In this document: in pieces, positions 35,332-47,233 of the stretch
Layout: every line of letters begins with the position of its first letter
Numbering within the stretch: the first letter of the stretch is position 1
Assembly: GCF_035046505.1 (NCBI RefSeq)
Contig: NC_089829.1
Span: 2,340,001-2,404,000 of the forward strand
DNA from: Tiliqua scincoides
Taxonomy: Eukaryota; Chordata; Lepidosauria; Squamata; Scincidae
Direction: 5' to 3'
DNA: 64,000 bases
Program-made: the position numbers and the translations under genes
The notes under the pieces: model-generated
The model's database searches: none
Told to the model about the DNA's origin: nothing
The model's input: only the letters and a program-made list of their open reading frames with translations

Positions 35332-36835
35332 CCCCCACCACCCTTCCCTATTCCCCTGAGAGACAAAGCTCTGTGCAAGCAGCCTGAACCACAAGGGGAC
35401 TGACGCCATTCTGCTCCTTGGAAGACTCTCCTCTGTGAGCACGAGGGCTCAGTCCAGTCCAAGAAGCATCCACACACGAACCCCCTCCCCCAAGTACTGC
35501 TGGCAGATAAGACACCTGGAAGCACTGAAATACTTGCTCCTCACTCAGGCAACACATTGGAACTCTGACAAGCAAGGAGCGGAGAACTAGGCGCCCACTC
35601 CAGCACCCAGCACCACAGCAGTGTGCAGTCGAGGAAGGGGAGGAGGAACCATTCCTGCCCACACCCTGTGATAAGATCTAGAGACCAGCCAGCCAGGGGT
35701 GTCATCACCAGCATCTTTCTCAGAAGACAGGAGAACTGGAGCAGATTCAGGGAACACTCGTTTCAAGTTCAGAAGCTTCATGAAACAAGCAGGTATCTGG
35801 GGAAGAATCGACAGCATTCAACAGGGAATTGGTGCCCTTCTGGACCCAGCCCTTCCAAATTCAATTTGCTTTGCTTCTGAATGCATGAAGGTTACAGCGA
35901 TTCACAGCTCCCTCACTGCTCCCCCTAATTGATTGGATTGTGTTGCCAGTTGGGTTCAGAAGGAGGATGGCCACTAGCTGGAATGGCTTTAAAAGGGGAT
36001 TGGACACATTCTTGGAGGACCAGAGGTCTACGTACCTCCTCCAGGTCCAGCAGCAGTCTCCCCCCTGAACATCAGCTGCAGGGGAGCCACTGTAGGAGAA
36101 AGGGATACCTTCCTCCCTCTCCTGCCTGTGGGCTTCCCAGAGGCAGCTGATGGGCCTCTCTGGGAAACAGGATGTGATGCAATAGATGCAGCCCTCCAGC
36201 ATTTAGCCACAATGCAGGAGATGGACTGCAGGTGCAAATGTGCAGAACTATGAAGCTGCTGCTCATCCCTAGCCCTCTCTCAAAAAAGCTGGTATCAAAT
36301 CAGCCACAGGTTGCTTGAGGAACATAAGCAGTTCTGACTGTCCAAAGTGCAGAGCGCAGTTCTGTGGCACGCTGGGTGTCGCTGCCCCAAAGCGAAACCA
36401 TCGTGGGTGATGGTTGTTCAGCCAATAGAATCTTTACTATTGCTGGACAAACACGGTGCCTTGCTAAACTGTGTCCCTGGGATGAGTGCACAAAGTGTAT
36501 CATTTCTGATACATTGGTTAATGGCCAAGAGAATAATATGGGCACAGAGATAGTTCTGCTGCTGCCCCAGAACATCCTGCCTGCAAATGATGCCTTTCCT
36601 CCAACGCCCTCCAGCAGTTTCCTAGCCTTCTCCCTTTCTGCATCAGGCTGGCCCTCAGCCCTTCTCATGGCATCTTTCTCGTGGCCAATAAAGCACATTC
36701 CCACTGAGGGGGGATTATCCTCCTCCACCTGGATCCCAGCAGCTCTTCTTCCTCCGAGCAGTTCTGGACAGCCCACGTGGTTGCTCCAACTGGCTACAGC
36801 TCTGGAAGGCAGGTCAGGCTGCAAGCCCTGAGCTT

Positions 36836-37610
36836 AGAGTGGTGGTGGACAGGTCGATAAAAGTGTCGACCCCATGTGGGGCGGCAGTGAAGAAGGCCAA
36901 TTCTATGCTTGGGATCATTAGAAAAGGGAATGAGAATAAAACGGCTATTATTATAATGCCGTTGTACAAATCTATGGTGAGGCCACACCTGGAATATTGT
37001 GTCCAGTTCTGGTCGCCGCATCACAAAAAAGACATAGTGGAAATGGAAAAGGTGCAAAAGAGCGCGACTAAGATGATTACTGGGCTGGGGCACCTTCCTT
37101 ATGAGGAAAGGCTATGGCGTTTGGTCCTCTTCAGCCAAGAAAAGAGGCGCCTGAAGGGGGTCATGATTGAGACATACAGAATTATGCAGGGGATGGACAG
37201 AGTGAATAGAGAGATGCTCTTTACACTCTCACATAACACCAGAACCAGGGGACATCCACTAAAATTGAGTGTTGGGAGGATTAGGACAGACAAAATAAAA
37301 TATTTCTTTACTCAGCGTGTGGTTGGTCTGTGGAACTCCTTGCCACAGGATGCGGTGATGGTGTCTGGCCCGGACGCCGTTAAAAGGGGATTGGGAAAAA
37401 TCCATTATGGGGTACAAGCCATGATGTGTATGCGCAACCTCCTGATTTTAGAAATGGGCTACATCAGAATGCCAGATGCAAGGGAGGGCACCAGGATGAG
37501 GTCTCTTGTTATCTGGTGTGCTCCCTGGGGCATTTGGTGGGCCGCTGTGAGATCCAGGAAGCTGGACTAGATGGGCCTATGGCCTGATCCAGTGGGGCTG
37601 TTCTTGTGTT
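36836..37610 (+). mobile_element. CR1 LINE copy B, 5'-truncated
   Basis: One long frame with VVDRSIKVSTPCGAAVKKAN, YKSMVRPHLEYCVQFWSPHH, ATKMITGLGHLPYEERLWRL and SHNTRTRGHPLKLSVGRIRT, which is the C-terminal end of the CR1 ORF2 protein, followed by the standard tail. The long open frame suggests a fairly young copy. Confidence 0.9.
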
Positions 37611-38027
37611 CTTAACTACAATTCCCAGGAAGCCTTGCAGGTCTCTTGTTATCTGGTGTGCTCCCTGGGGCATTTGGTGGGCCGCTGTGAGATCCAGGAA
37701 GCTGGACTAGATGGGCCTATGGCCTGATCCAGTGGGGCTGTTCTTGTGTTCTTAACTACAATTCCCAGGAAGCCTTGCAGGTCTCTTGTTATCTGGTGTG
37801 CTCCCTGGGGCATTTGGTGGGCCGCTGTGAGATACAGGAAGCTGGACTAGATGGGCCTATGGCCTGGTCCAGTGGGGCTGTTCTTAACTACAATTCCCAG
37901 GAAGCCTTGCAGGTCTCTGGTTATCAGGTGTGCTCCCTGGGGCATTTGGTGGGCCGCTGTGAGATACAGGAAGCTGGACTAGATGGGTCTGTGGCCTGAT
38001 CCAGTGGGGCTGCTCTTATGTTCTTAA
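37611..38027 (+). repeat. Tandem array of a ~140-bp CR1-tail unit
   Basis: Three further copies of the CR1 tail (37611-37750, 37751-37882, 37883-38027) follow copy B. Each starts CTTAACTACAATTCCCAGGA, continues with the tail segment GGTCTCTTGTTATCTGGTG and ends at GGGGCTGTTCTT. The first two units are almost identical; later ones carry small changes and a shorter junction. Confidence 0.92.
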
Positions 38028-38769
38028 GGTAGTGAATAGACCCAGGTTAGCCAAAGAGATCACTAAGCAGCAGAGGGTCTTCAGTTGGGCCTCTGGCATC
38101 CAGTCACTGGCCTGGCTCCTGGTGGAGTAGGCAGCCCTGGGGCAGATTCCAGGTGGACGTTCAGCACTCTTGGGTGCTTTTCTTTGGAGCCCTGGCCCTC
38201 CGGAGCCCCCCCACAGGATCGTGGCTGTTCTCAGATGCATCCCCGGGGACATTAATCACTCACTGCTTCCAGCCCTTGCGAGCACTGTGGGGAGGGATCC
38301 TGGCTGGGGCTGGCTCTGGGTCTGCTGAAAGGGCTATCCCCAGCCCACCTCCTTCTTGCTCCCAGGCCAGGGACAGAAAGTGCCGCAGAACTCCCCCGCC
38401 TCCTCCTCATGGGACCAATTAGTCCCAACCTGCCACCCACTCTCTGCAGCAAGCATGGCTGCGCGACTAGACTCAGGTAACTTTGAGTACCTTCCAGCTG
38501 TGGGGGCCAGCATCACCAGGAACCAGAAGTGGAACAGCAAGCCCCACTCCAACCTGCCACTGCCTGGGGCAAGACCTGCCCTCCCTGTCTGAGGGTTTCC
38601 GTGCGCTTCCCCTGGGAGGGGAGTTGGGGAGTCCAGCACTCCCCCTTCCTGCTCAGGGACACTCAGTGGGCTTCTCCCCCCCTCCGGTGGCTGACAAAAG
38701 GGCGAACCTTCAGCAGTTCCATCTCGTCAAGGGAAAGCCAGCCCTCTGCCCATGCTCAGGGGATCTCTC

Positions 38770-39860
38770 TGTTTCAAGGCTAGTGGCGGTGGCGATGCGG
38801 GCGCGTCCCGCCTGTGCTCGGCTCTCGGAGAGTTGCCTTGCACGAGGACGGGGGTGGGGGGCTGGCTGCCAGGCAGGGGAGGCTGAAGGGGGAGCCAAAG
38901 CACAGGCAGGAGCCAGCAGCTTTCCTCTGGCCTGCAGCTGAAAGTCCCCTGCCCCATCACGGGCGGGCTGGTGGGGGGACGAGGGGGGTGCACCTCTGGC
39001 CGGGGGGGGCTGGGGGTTGGAGCTGCCGCCCGGCCGCTCCCTGCGGCAGGTTCCCCCTCCGTCCCTGCCCACCTGCCGAGTCCGCCTCCGGAGCGGGGGC
39101 AACCGGGGCCACCCCTGCCCGGAGGAGGCACTTCCCTCCTGCCCCCCGGGACGCCCCTGCTGGAGATCCGGGGCCAGGCTCCGCGCGGAGGGGCTCCGTC
39201 CCGGGGCATCCCTGCACGCCCCTTGCCCGACGGGCGCGGGCGAGGCTGTGCCCGAGTCCCCGGCAAGTTCCGCTGCGCCGCCTCGGCGAGAGAGAGAGCC
39301 GGGGCGGCACCCGGCGGAGCGCAGGTCGGACCGGGGGCCTCACCTTGGCGAGTCGAGTCGGGCGGCGCGGCGCGGCGGAGGCGCTCCTGCTCCCCTCCGG
39401 CTGCGGCTCCTGCTCCGGCTCCGGCGCGCCCGCACCGCCTGCCCGCAGCCCGCACGCCTGGCCGGCCGGGGCGCCCGCGGGGCTTTTGAAAGCGGCTGGG
39501 CGGAGGCGGGAGGAGGGCAGGGCAGCGCCTGCTCGCCGCCCCAGCCGGCCAGCCGAGGGACGCGGCCGCCCCCTGCCGGCCAGGCCCCGGAGGGAGGCCC
39601 GCCCGCCCGCCCGCCCCCTCGGAGAGGATCGCGCCCCGCGAAGACGCAGACGAAAACGGCTCCGCGAAGCGCCCGACCGAGGAAAGTCGCCCGGCCCGCG
39701 AGGCTCCGTCGACGTCGCCGCAGGCCGAGGCCCCAGCTGCGGGGAGGAGCGGCCGCCTGGGAGGATCCAGGCCCGGCTGTGCTCTCTTGTCCCGCAGCGA
39801 CACTCAGGGCTGCGGCACGCTGAACCTCCCTTCGGGACGGCTGGCCTGCGCTCCCTGCCC
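38770..39860. promoter_or_regulatory. CpG island, likely ALPL promoter region
   Basis: About 1.1 kb of very GC-rich, CpG-dense sequence, unlike the flanks. It lies upstream of ALPL on the side facing ECE1. The long open frames here on both strands are what such composition gives by chance and show no recognisable protein. Confidence 0.7.
39344..39480 (-). other. ALPL: Candidate ALPL non-coding first exon
   Basis: On the minus strand a strong donor AAG/GTGAGG falls at 39344/39343 inside a CpG island, about 10 kb upstream of coding exon 2. Mammalian ALPL has non-coding first exons far upstream, so this is the best-placed candidate. The 5' boundary is arbitrary and no TATA box was recognised. 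The island could instead serve another transcript. Confidence 0.35.
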
Positions 39861-42800
39861 GGTCCGGGAGCAGCCCCGCACCCGCGGACTTGCTTCCAGT
39901 AAGCTGGCATCAGGAGGCAGCGCCCCTTGAGAGTGCCTGCCCCGAAGGTCCCCAGGCGCACAGGTCCCTTCTCCAGCCGGACAGCCAGGCTGGCTCAGCC
40001 TGCAGGCAGGCACTCCTCTCCCAGGCAGAGAAGGCTCCTGAGTGAACATCAGAAGAGCCCCACTGGACCAGGCCCAAAAGGCCCACCCAATCCATATCTC
40101 ACAGCAGTCCACGGAGCACACAAGAGACTTGTTCCTGGTGCCCTCCCTTGCATCTGGCATTCTGAGATAGCCTACTTCTGAAACCAGGAGGTTGCATGTA
40201 CCCATGGTGGCTTGTAACTTGTGATGGACCTCTCTTCTAGAAATCTGTTCAATTCCCTTTAAAACGCATCTAGGCCGGACACCATCACCACATCCTGTGG
40301 CAAGGAGTTCCTCAGACTAATCACACACTGGATAAAGAAATATTTTCTTTTGTCTAACTCTCCTGACACTTTGACCAGATGTCCCCTGGTTCTGGTGTTG
40401 TGTGAGAGGGAAAAGAGCATCTCTACCCACTCTGTCCATCCCCTGCATGATTTTGTATGTCTCAATGATGTCCTCCCTCAAGTGCCTTTTAGGCTGCAGA
40501 GACCCAAACTTTTCCTCATAAGGAAGGTGCCCCAGCCCAGTAATCATCTTAGTCGCTGTCTTTTGCACCTTTTCCATTTCCCCTATGTCCTGTTTGAGAT
40601 GCGGTGACCAGAACTGGATGCAATACTCCAGGTGTGGCCTTACCATCGATTTGTACAATGGCATTATAATAGTAGCCGTATTATTCTCAATCCTTTTTTA
40701 ATGATCCCAAGCATGGAATTAGCCAGCTTCACCATCACTGCACACTGGGCAGACACTTACATCAAGCTGTCCACCAGCACCCCAAGATCTCTCTCCTGAC
40801 AGACAGCTCAGAACCCATTAGCCTATTTCTGAAGTTTTTATTTTTATTTTTATTTTTATTTGCCCCACTTTACACTTATACTGAAATGCATCTGCCATTA
40901 CACTGCTCATTCTCCCAGTTTGGAGAGATCCTTCTGGAGCTCTTCATACTCCTTTCTGGTCTTCAACTCCTGGAAAAGTTTGGTGTCATCTGCAAACTTG
41001 GCCACTTTGCTGCTGAACCCTGTCTCCAGGTCATTTATGAACAGATTGCAAAGCACCGGTCCCAGGACAGATCCTTGGGGCACTTTCACCTCTCTCCATT
41101 GTGAAAATTGCCCATTGACACCCACTCTGTTTCCTGATCCTCAACCAGTTCCTAATCCAGGAGAGTACCTACCCTCTAATTCCCTGACTGTGGAGTTTTC
41201 TCAGCAACCGTGGTGTGCCATTACCACTGGTGCAGCTTTTCCTGTGCTGCTAAATAGCCTTTCCAGGTTAGCGGTCATGAATAGGGAGGCCCCCTCCCTT
41301 CTTGCCCTGAGCTAAGCAGTGCTGCCTGGTGGTGTTCAGTGCTGCTGTTTGTGCAGTCCCAGAGACAAAACTCACCCCAGGGACTGTGTCGCTCAAATGT
41401 AGCACTACATTTCTATGCCCCTGCTGTCCACAAAAACGGGTCACAGCAAAAGCCAAGCATCTGAGCTGTGCTTGTGCCAGGCCGCCTCAGGTTGGCCTCT
41501 CCACCTTTCCTGGCTGTGGTATGGAGGAGAACAGTGCGCACACTCACCCTGTGAGGCTGTTGTACAGATTTAGTTTAGAGAAACCCCTTGAAATTCTAGG
41601 GACGCTCTGCAAGTGGCACCCAAATGCAAGTCTTCCTCTGAGGAGGGGGCTGGGTTGAGCATGGTTGGGTCGGGGCACCTGCCCGCTCCACTGTCTGCAG
41701 GTGCTGCACTTGGAAGGCTGCTCCTGCCACCAGCCAGAGGCACTACTGAGGAGGCAAGTGGTGGGCCTTCAGGTTGCCCTTGGTCCTTCCCTGCTCACTG
41801 GGACACAGCTCTGCTGGGCCAAGAAGCTGGTACAAGATTTGAATCCCTCACACTTCCTGCAAAGTGCCAGCAGGTTGCGCTGTTGGCCAGGAAATGCTCC
41901 CTCCTGTGGGCAGCACAGGGGGCAGAAGACAGTTCCCTTAAAGAGGTTGGCCCAGTGTGGAGTGACAGGCCAGCCTGCAGGACACCTGGGGCTTGCCTGG
42001 ACCAGGAGAGGACAGACAGATGGATGGACACACTGAAGCCCCACCATTGCCCCATCTTGCCTGGAAAATAAAGACTGCAGACCAGAGCTGGAATACACCT
42101 GGAGGCACAGCCCCACTCAGCAGGCCTGCTTTGAGCCCCGGAGAGAGAGTGGGGGGGGGGGTGAGGCATGCAGCAAGGCCCATGGTCAGGCCTCACTGGT
42201 TTAGCAGATCCTTGGAGTGTCAGAGCAGTAGACAGTGCTGGGCTGGATGGACCAATGGTTGGAGCAGCTCGGGCGGGGGGCATGACTCAGAGATGGACTA
42301 CTGGGATCCCTGGAGAGCCACTGCCAGGCAGAGCAGGCGACACTGGCCAGCCTGGGCCCAGGAGCTGAGTGGCCACATCCAGGGTAGGCAACTGTTGCCT
42401 GTGGAGGCTCAGACTTCCCAGGCAGTGCAGGCTCTGCATGCCTCACACACCTCCAGCTCAGATGGTTTCTGCAGCTCTCTGACCAGTAGCCTTTCCCCTC
42501 CAACTGCGATCAACCAAGCCCTGTGCGACCTCCTGCCCCAAGAAGCGGGCCAGGGGAAAAGAAATTGAGTCTCTATGTTCAGGCAACCCCTGAATTTATT
42601 CCTGAATTCCAGTTGCTGGCAGGCAAAACAACTGTGGAAGGCTGTTGCCCTCTCCACCAGCTTGTGGGCTTCCCTTCTGGGACACCTCCCCGCCTTGGCT
42701 GCTGCAGGCTGACCCCACCCCTCCCCCCACAGCTTGCCCTGGCTGCAGGGTTGCTCACTCCTGGTCCTGAAGCTCTACTATGGGCTGCTGGGGAGGGCAG

Positions 42801-44850
42801 GTGATATGACAGGCTGTGGGAGGCTGTCCTCCCTCTCTCTGTGGGCTGGGGAGCCCTGGGGAATGGGAGGAACTGTCTTCGAAGGGCTGCATCTGCTCCG
42901 TGCACGGCTGTCCCACCACGTGGGCAGAACAGCAGGTGCTGAGCTCTTGGAACCCAGCCAGGACAGCCACCTCCCCTCCCCCCCTTCCGGTTGGGGGAGA
43001 CCTCCACATAACTGCACAAGGGCAAAGTTTTGGGAAGCAAGACCCAGTAGCCCCCCGCACTTCAGGCCTTCCTGGAAATGGCTGCAGAACATATCTGAGT
43101 AGAAGGGGAGAAAAGGGGGGTTGGAGGCTGCCCAGCTGTGAAAATAAGGAGCTGGGTTAAAGATTAGCCCAGGAGGAAGAGCACAGCAGCTGCACCCACC
43201 CCCACCACTGTCACATGACCTCGAGCCTGGTCTGCTGAGCTGCCACTGGGTAGTAGCACAGAAGTTGGTGGACCCCCATGCCCAGGGTGCCCAGGCCAGG
43301 CCATCCAGTGACGGGTGCCTCCAGAGGCATGCAGCTGGCACCTGCTTTTGCGATGCTTCTTTGCTCATCTACCATGCTGCTGTGGCCCAGGCCATGTGGA
43401 GGGTGTCAGTGTTCCAGGGGTGCAGCCCTCTGCAGACCAACCAGGGAATGAGTCCTGCTGAACTCGCTGGGACCGCCTCCTCCTACACAGAGACACCTTA
43501 GACCACGCTGAGAGTCAGCCAGAGCAGGGTGCCACCCGGTCCCACAGGAGCCGTCCGGTCCCAGAGCACTCCTGCTTCACTGGCACAGGGGACAGGTGAG
43601 CCCCACCACCCAGAGGGCATCTCCTGGAGAGGCAGGAGGGCCCTTCTGCGGAGGCTCTCTGCCTGATTGCACAGTTCCAGGCAGGGAACAGTCATTCCTC
43701 CTGGGTTGACCTGGAGATGCTGAAGCGGGGGGGGGGGCACACCTTCTGCATGCCAAGCAGAGGCTGCCCCTCTGTGGTGGCCAAAGGGGGGCTTTGTCTG
43801 GAGGAAGTGTGCCCAAGGGCAGTGCCATCAGCTGAGTACCAGGAGACTTAGCTTTTTAGAAGAGCAGGTGTGCTCTGTACACACCCAGAGTGCCTTGCCT
43901 CCTTGTAAGCCTGCTTCACGTGTTCCAGGGATGTGCTTTGCCATTCATCAAAGCAGGTGGTGTGGAGCTGGCACAAACAAAAGCCCGGCTCCCTTCACAA
44001 TGCCTCCCCTGAGGCTGGAGCAGAAGCAGACTCCGGGGCCTGAACCCCCGAGCAATCCAGAGAGCAATGACGTGGCCGGGATTAGGATGATTTCTGGCAC
44101 AGGCATCAAGGGGGAACTCAAACAGCTGGATCCCCGTGAGTGAGTGAGGCACCTGATCACCCATGGACTCCCTGGGGCTTGCTCAACTCTTAGTGCAAAC
44201 TCCTTGCGTTCAGCCACCACTTCCTGGGACTGTCCAAGCCTCTCTCTTGCTGTGAGAAAAAAAATGGCATGGACAGTTGCACCAAGTAGGACCATGTGCA
44301 GGAGGGAGTGACTGATGACAAGGACAGGAGGGGCCCCTTCCTGCCAGACCCTGTGACAGCAGCCCCCCTCCCTCACACGTCACGCAGAGCCAGGCGAGGA
44401 CGAGTGCTGTGGCCTGTGTGGGGGCCTAGTGGAACTCCTCTGCCAGCTGCCTCTCCCATCTGTGTGGTGCAACACACTTTTGGCCTGGTATCAGGCAGAG
44501 GCAGGCTTCATACCCCTGGGCTTGCTGCTGCTTGTCTGAGAAGCCAGGAAAGGTGCAGAAGAGACTGAGGAGGCACATGCCCCCCCCCCCCAGGAAGGGC
44601 TCCAACCTCTGGGGCTTCTTTAGCTAGGGAAGAGGGGCTTGTAAAGTGCTGCAGGGAGGGGGGGCTTTTCGCTTTCTCCCCACACTGGGCCCAGTCTGGG
44701 CCATCCACTGACATGGGCTGGCTGGAAATCAAGCACAGGTGGGGGGTGCAGGCGATGGCCACCAGTTTCGACGGGGCTAGTGGTGGCTGCCGGCTGAGGG
44801 CTATGTGCTGCTTCCAGCTCCAGCAGCAGTCTCCCCCCTTATACCAGCTG
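39861..44850. other. Intergenic region between ALPL and ECE1
   Basis: Holds a minus-strand CR1 (40044-41235). In 41236-44850 I recognise only a short CTGGATGGACCAATGG repeat tip near 42244; the rest shows no exon. Confidence 0.6.
40044..41235 (-). mobile_element. CR1 LINE copy C, 5'-truncated
   Basis: On the minus strand, remnants read [35 protein letters not shown] (the FADD catalytic motif), MVRPHLEYCIQFWSPHLKQD and ATKMITGLGHLPYEEKF, then the standard tail. Interrupted frames; a (TTTTTA)n run at 40835-40861 lies inside it. Confidence 0.9.
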
Positions 44851-44855
44851 CAGGG

Positions 44856-45813
44856 TGTCATGAATATGTACAGTTTAGGCCTAGGTTAGTACGTGAAGCC
44901 TGAACCAAACTAAGCCAGTAATGGAGAAGTAGCTAGCAGTTCCTAGCTGCAAGAATGTGAGTAAACAAACAAAAAGATTGTTGGCTCTCCTTTGCTGGCC
45001 AGAAAGGACAGACAACAAGAATTACAACCCATTGAAATATTTAACACCTCAGTAGACTGAGGGGCACCTGATCAAGCGGAATGGAATCCAGCTATGGATT
45101 GGGAGGGGTAAGAACTAGGAGGGCTCGCAACCAGACCCACTCTGGTCCTGTCCTCAAAAGAACCTGAGAAGGTTCTGTCCTCAAAAGTTTCTGATTGGAC
45201 AGTCTAAATAAGTATGAAGTCACCTCAGTACTATTAGCATAAGAAATATAATAATGAGTGCCCCAAGAGGCACTCTTCTTGGGCAGAGGTTTTGGGTGCA
45301 ACATCATGTGAGCTCCATTGTCCGCCATGGGAACCTGGCCTCACAGGTAGCCTGGAGCTAAGAGATCTGAGAGCTAAGAGTAACTGACCCAGGTGAGAGA
45401 GAGGGATTAATAGAGATAGCCAGCTAGCTTTATTATTTTATTGCTGATATGTTTCCTAGATGTTTATGCCTCTAGCATTTGCTGCCTTATGTAACCTTAT
45501 GTACTTAATAAACTAAAATCTCTTTTACCAAGTTGTTTCATTGTCTGTTGGGGACAAAGGTTCAGAATTCTGCCTAGCTGTTCAGCAAGCTACCAAGTGC
45601 TCATTGAGGTCTAGTAACTTGTGGGCTGAAGCTTTAATTGGAGAAAGAGCTCGATGCCTGCAAGGGTTAAGAGTTAAGCCTAGAGGGTCTCAGTGTCCCT
45701 GGACCGAGGCATTGGCACATACAGGGTGTTGGCAGTACTACTGGAGGGTGGGGCCTTGAGGGCTTTCGGGCACCCCAACTCTGAGCACCTCTAACCACTC
45801 TAAGTTAGCGACA
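44856..45813 (+). mobile_element. Solo LTR of an endogenous retrovirus (fossil), 958 bp
   Basis: Begins TGTCATG and ends GCGACA, the TG...CA ends of retroviral LTRs, and is flanked by a perfect 5-bp target duplication CAGGG (44851-44855 and 45814-45818). It contains an AATAAA at about 45508, consistent with an R region. No internal genes remain, so it is the product of recombination between two LTRs. Family not named; the exact duplication argues against great age. It ends at the left edge of the ECE1 CpG island. Confidence 0.85.
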
Positions 45814-46249
45814 CAGGGGAGCAGTCCTCCTTCCCTCCTCCTCCCCCGCGCGGGGGGGGGGCTTCCCAGAGGCAGCGGGGGGGGGCGCTGTGGGAAAGGG
45901 ATGTTGGGCGAGGTGGGTCCCTTTCGGCCTGATCCCGCGGCGGGGCTTTTCGGAGCAGCAGTCCCGAGGCTGGCTCGCGTGCGGGGCGGCAGCTGGGCGG
46001 CCAAATGCTGCTCCCCTCCCCGACGGACTGAGATACCCCGCGAGCAGCCTGGCAGCGGGACGGAAGGGCGCTCGAGAGCGGCGGCATGGAGGCGGCTGTC
46101 CCGGCTCTCTGCACATGCTCAGAGGCCCTCTCGAGGTGCGGGGGTTGCGGTGGGAGTACGGCGGGTGGGCACATGGAGAGGCTGCGGGGCGGTGCCAGGA
46201 AGATCCGCCCGGCGGTCAGGTACGGCCTCCCGCCCGCCGGCCCGCCCGC

Positions 46250-46380
46250 CATTGGGCCCGGCCGGTGTGCGCGGGCGGGCGCGCTCGGAGCCGGGCGGAG
46301 CTGTCCTTGGCGGGCGCTGGGCAGAGGCCGTGCCGGAGCGCGTGTGGCGGGGGCGGCGGAGCAGCGGCCGGGCCGCCATG
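46250..46380 (+). CDS. ECE1: ECE1 first exon, isoform-c type (5' UTR ending in the start codon)
   Basis: The sequence GCCGCCATG is followed at once by donor GTGAGTGA. The exon therefore ends on its own ATG (46378-46380), in an optimal initiation context. Joined to the next recognised exon, which starts ATGTCGACA, it gives Met-Met-Ser-Thr-Tyr-Lys, matching my recollection of human ECE-1c (MMSTYKRA). Only three coding bases are in this exon. Its 5' end is not visible in the sequence, so the start coordinate is nominal. Confidence 0.75.
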
Positions 46381-47209
46381 GTGAGTGACGGGGCGAGGGC
46401 GCGGCGCGGCGCGGCGCGGCGAGCTGCCCTTCCCCGCTCGGGACTCCGTCTCGCGGGCGGCAGGCGAGGCCGCTCCCTGCGCGGAGCTCCTCCGCTCCTG
46501 CCCCGAGATGCGGGCTGCGGCGGCGGGAGCGGAGCCTCCCCGGCCAGAAGCAGTCGGGGCGAGGCGTGCGCGCAGCCCGGCTTCCGCGGGCCCTCCCGGG
46601 GCGTCCCCGCAGAGCGAGCGGCGCGCTGCCGGCGCCTCTCCCCGGTCCCCCGCGAGCTCGGCCGGGAAGCCCCAGCGCAGCGCCGCCCGCTCCTTCCGTC
46701 TGCGCGGCCTTCTCGACTCGGAGCCGCCGCGGGAGACGCGCCCCCCGCGCGCGGGGCTTCCCCGCCCGTCTCACCCCGGGGGCGGGCTGCGCCTCCCCCG
46801 GTCCGTCCGCCAGCCAAGCGGGCAGAGGCGGCGGCGCGGCGAGACTGGGCGCGCTCCTGCTCGGCCCGGGCCGCCCCGCGGGCGCCGCAGGAGGAGACCT
46901 CTGCCCCACTGGGCGTGAAAGGGGCCGAGCCCGGCAGGGCGCCAGCCCCTCGGACCCCGCGCCATGGCCGGACCGTCTGACGCACTTGGCGGCCTGCTCC
47001 CTCGCCTCGGGCCCCTCCAGCGCCGCCCGGCCCCGCTGCGGCGGTTGTCGAAGGATCCTGGAGGGGGGAGCGTGGGCGTCCACCCCCGCCTCGTGCGGAG
47101 CCGGGAGCCCCTGCGCCCCACTGGGGACCAGCCCGGCCACGGCAGCGCGGCGCCCGGGTAGAGTGTCGGGCAAAGGGTGCGCCTGCGTGCTGCGGGCTCC
47201 CGCCGGGCG

Positions 47210-47233
47210 GGACCGGACCGGACCGGACCGGAC
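47210..47233 (+). repeat. (GGACC)n pentamer repeat
   Basis: Five units of the pentamer at the right edge of the ECE1 CpG island. Confidence 0.95.

Larger units (their letters stand above)
29094..39343 (-). other. ALPL: ALPL intron 1 (about 10 kb if the first exon is at 39.34 kb)
   Basis: Contains a plus-strand CR1 LINE split by an L1 insertion (29660-33712), a large palindrome (35169-35331), a second CR1 copy (36836-37610) and a tandem array of its tail (37611-38027). In 33713-35168 and 35332-36835 I see nothing identifiable. The extent depends on the uncertain first exon. Confidence 0.5.

Noticed and set aside
38796-38850. ATG at 38796 (MRARPACARLSESC) as an ECE1 1b leader
   Set aside because: Similarity to the human leader is limited to the first two residues and no donor in the right phase follows.
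38727-39961. Long open frames (over 300 codons) on both strands of the 39 kb CpG island
   Set aside because: They overlap on both strands, are made almost only of Arg, Ala, Gly and Pro, and show no domain. GC-rich DNA with few stops explains them.
42145-42155. Many short G or C homopolymers (for example near 22722, 42149, 44580, 49967, 59780)
   Set aside because: Ordinary mononucleotide runs, possibly with length errors; no function inferred.
46086-46136. ATG at 46086 (MEAAVPALCTCSEALS) as an ECE-1b type leader
   Set aside because: The possible donor after it would leave a split codon, whereas the shared exon begins in phase 0; no resemblance to the human 1b leader MRGVWPPPVSALLSALG.
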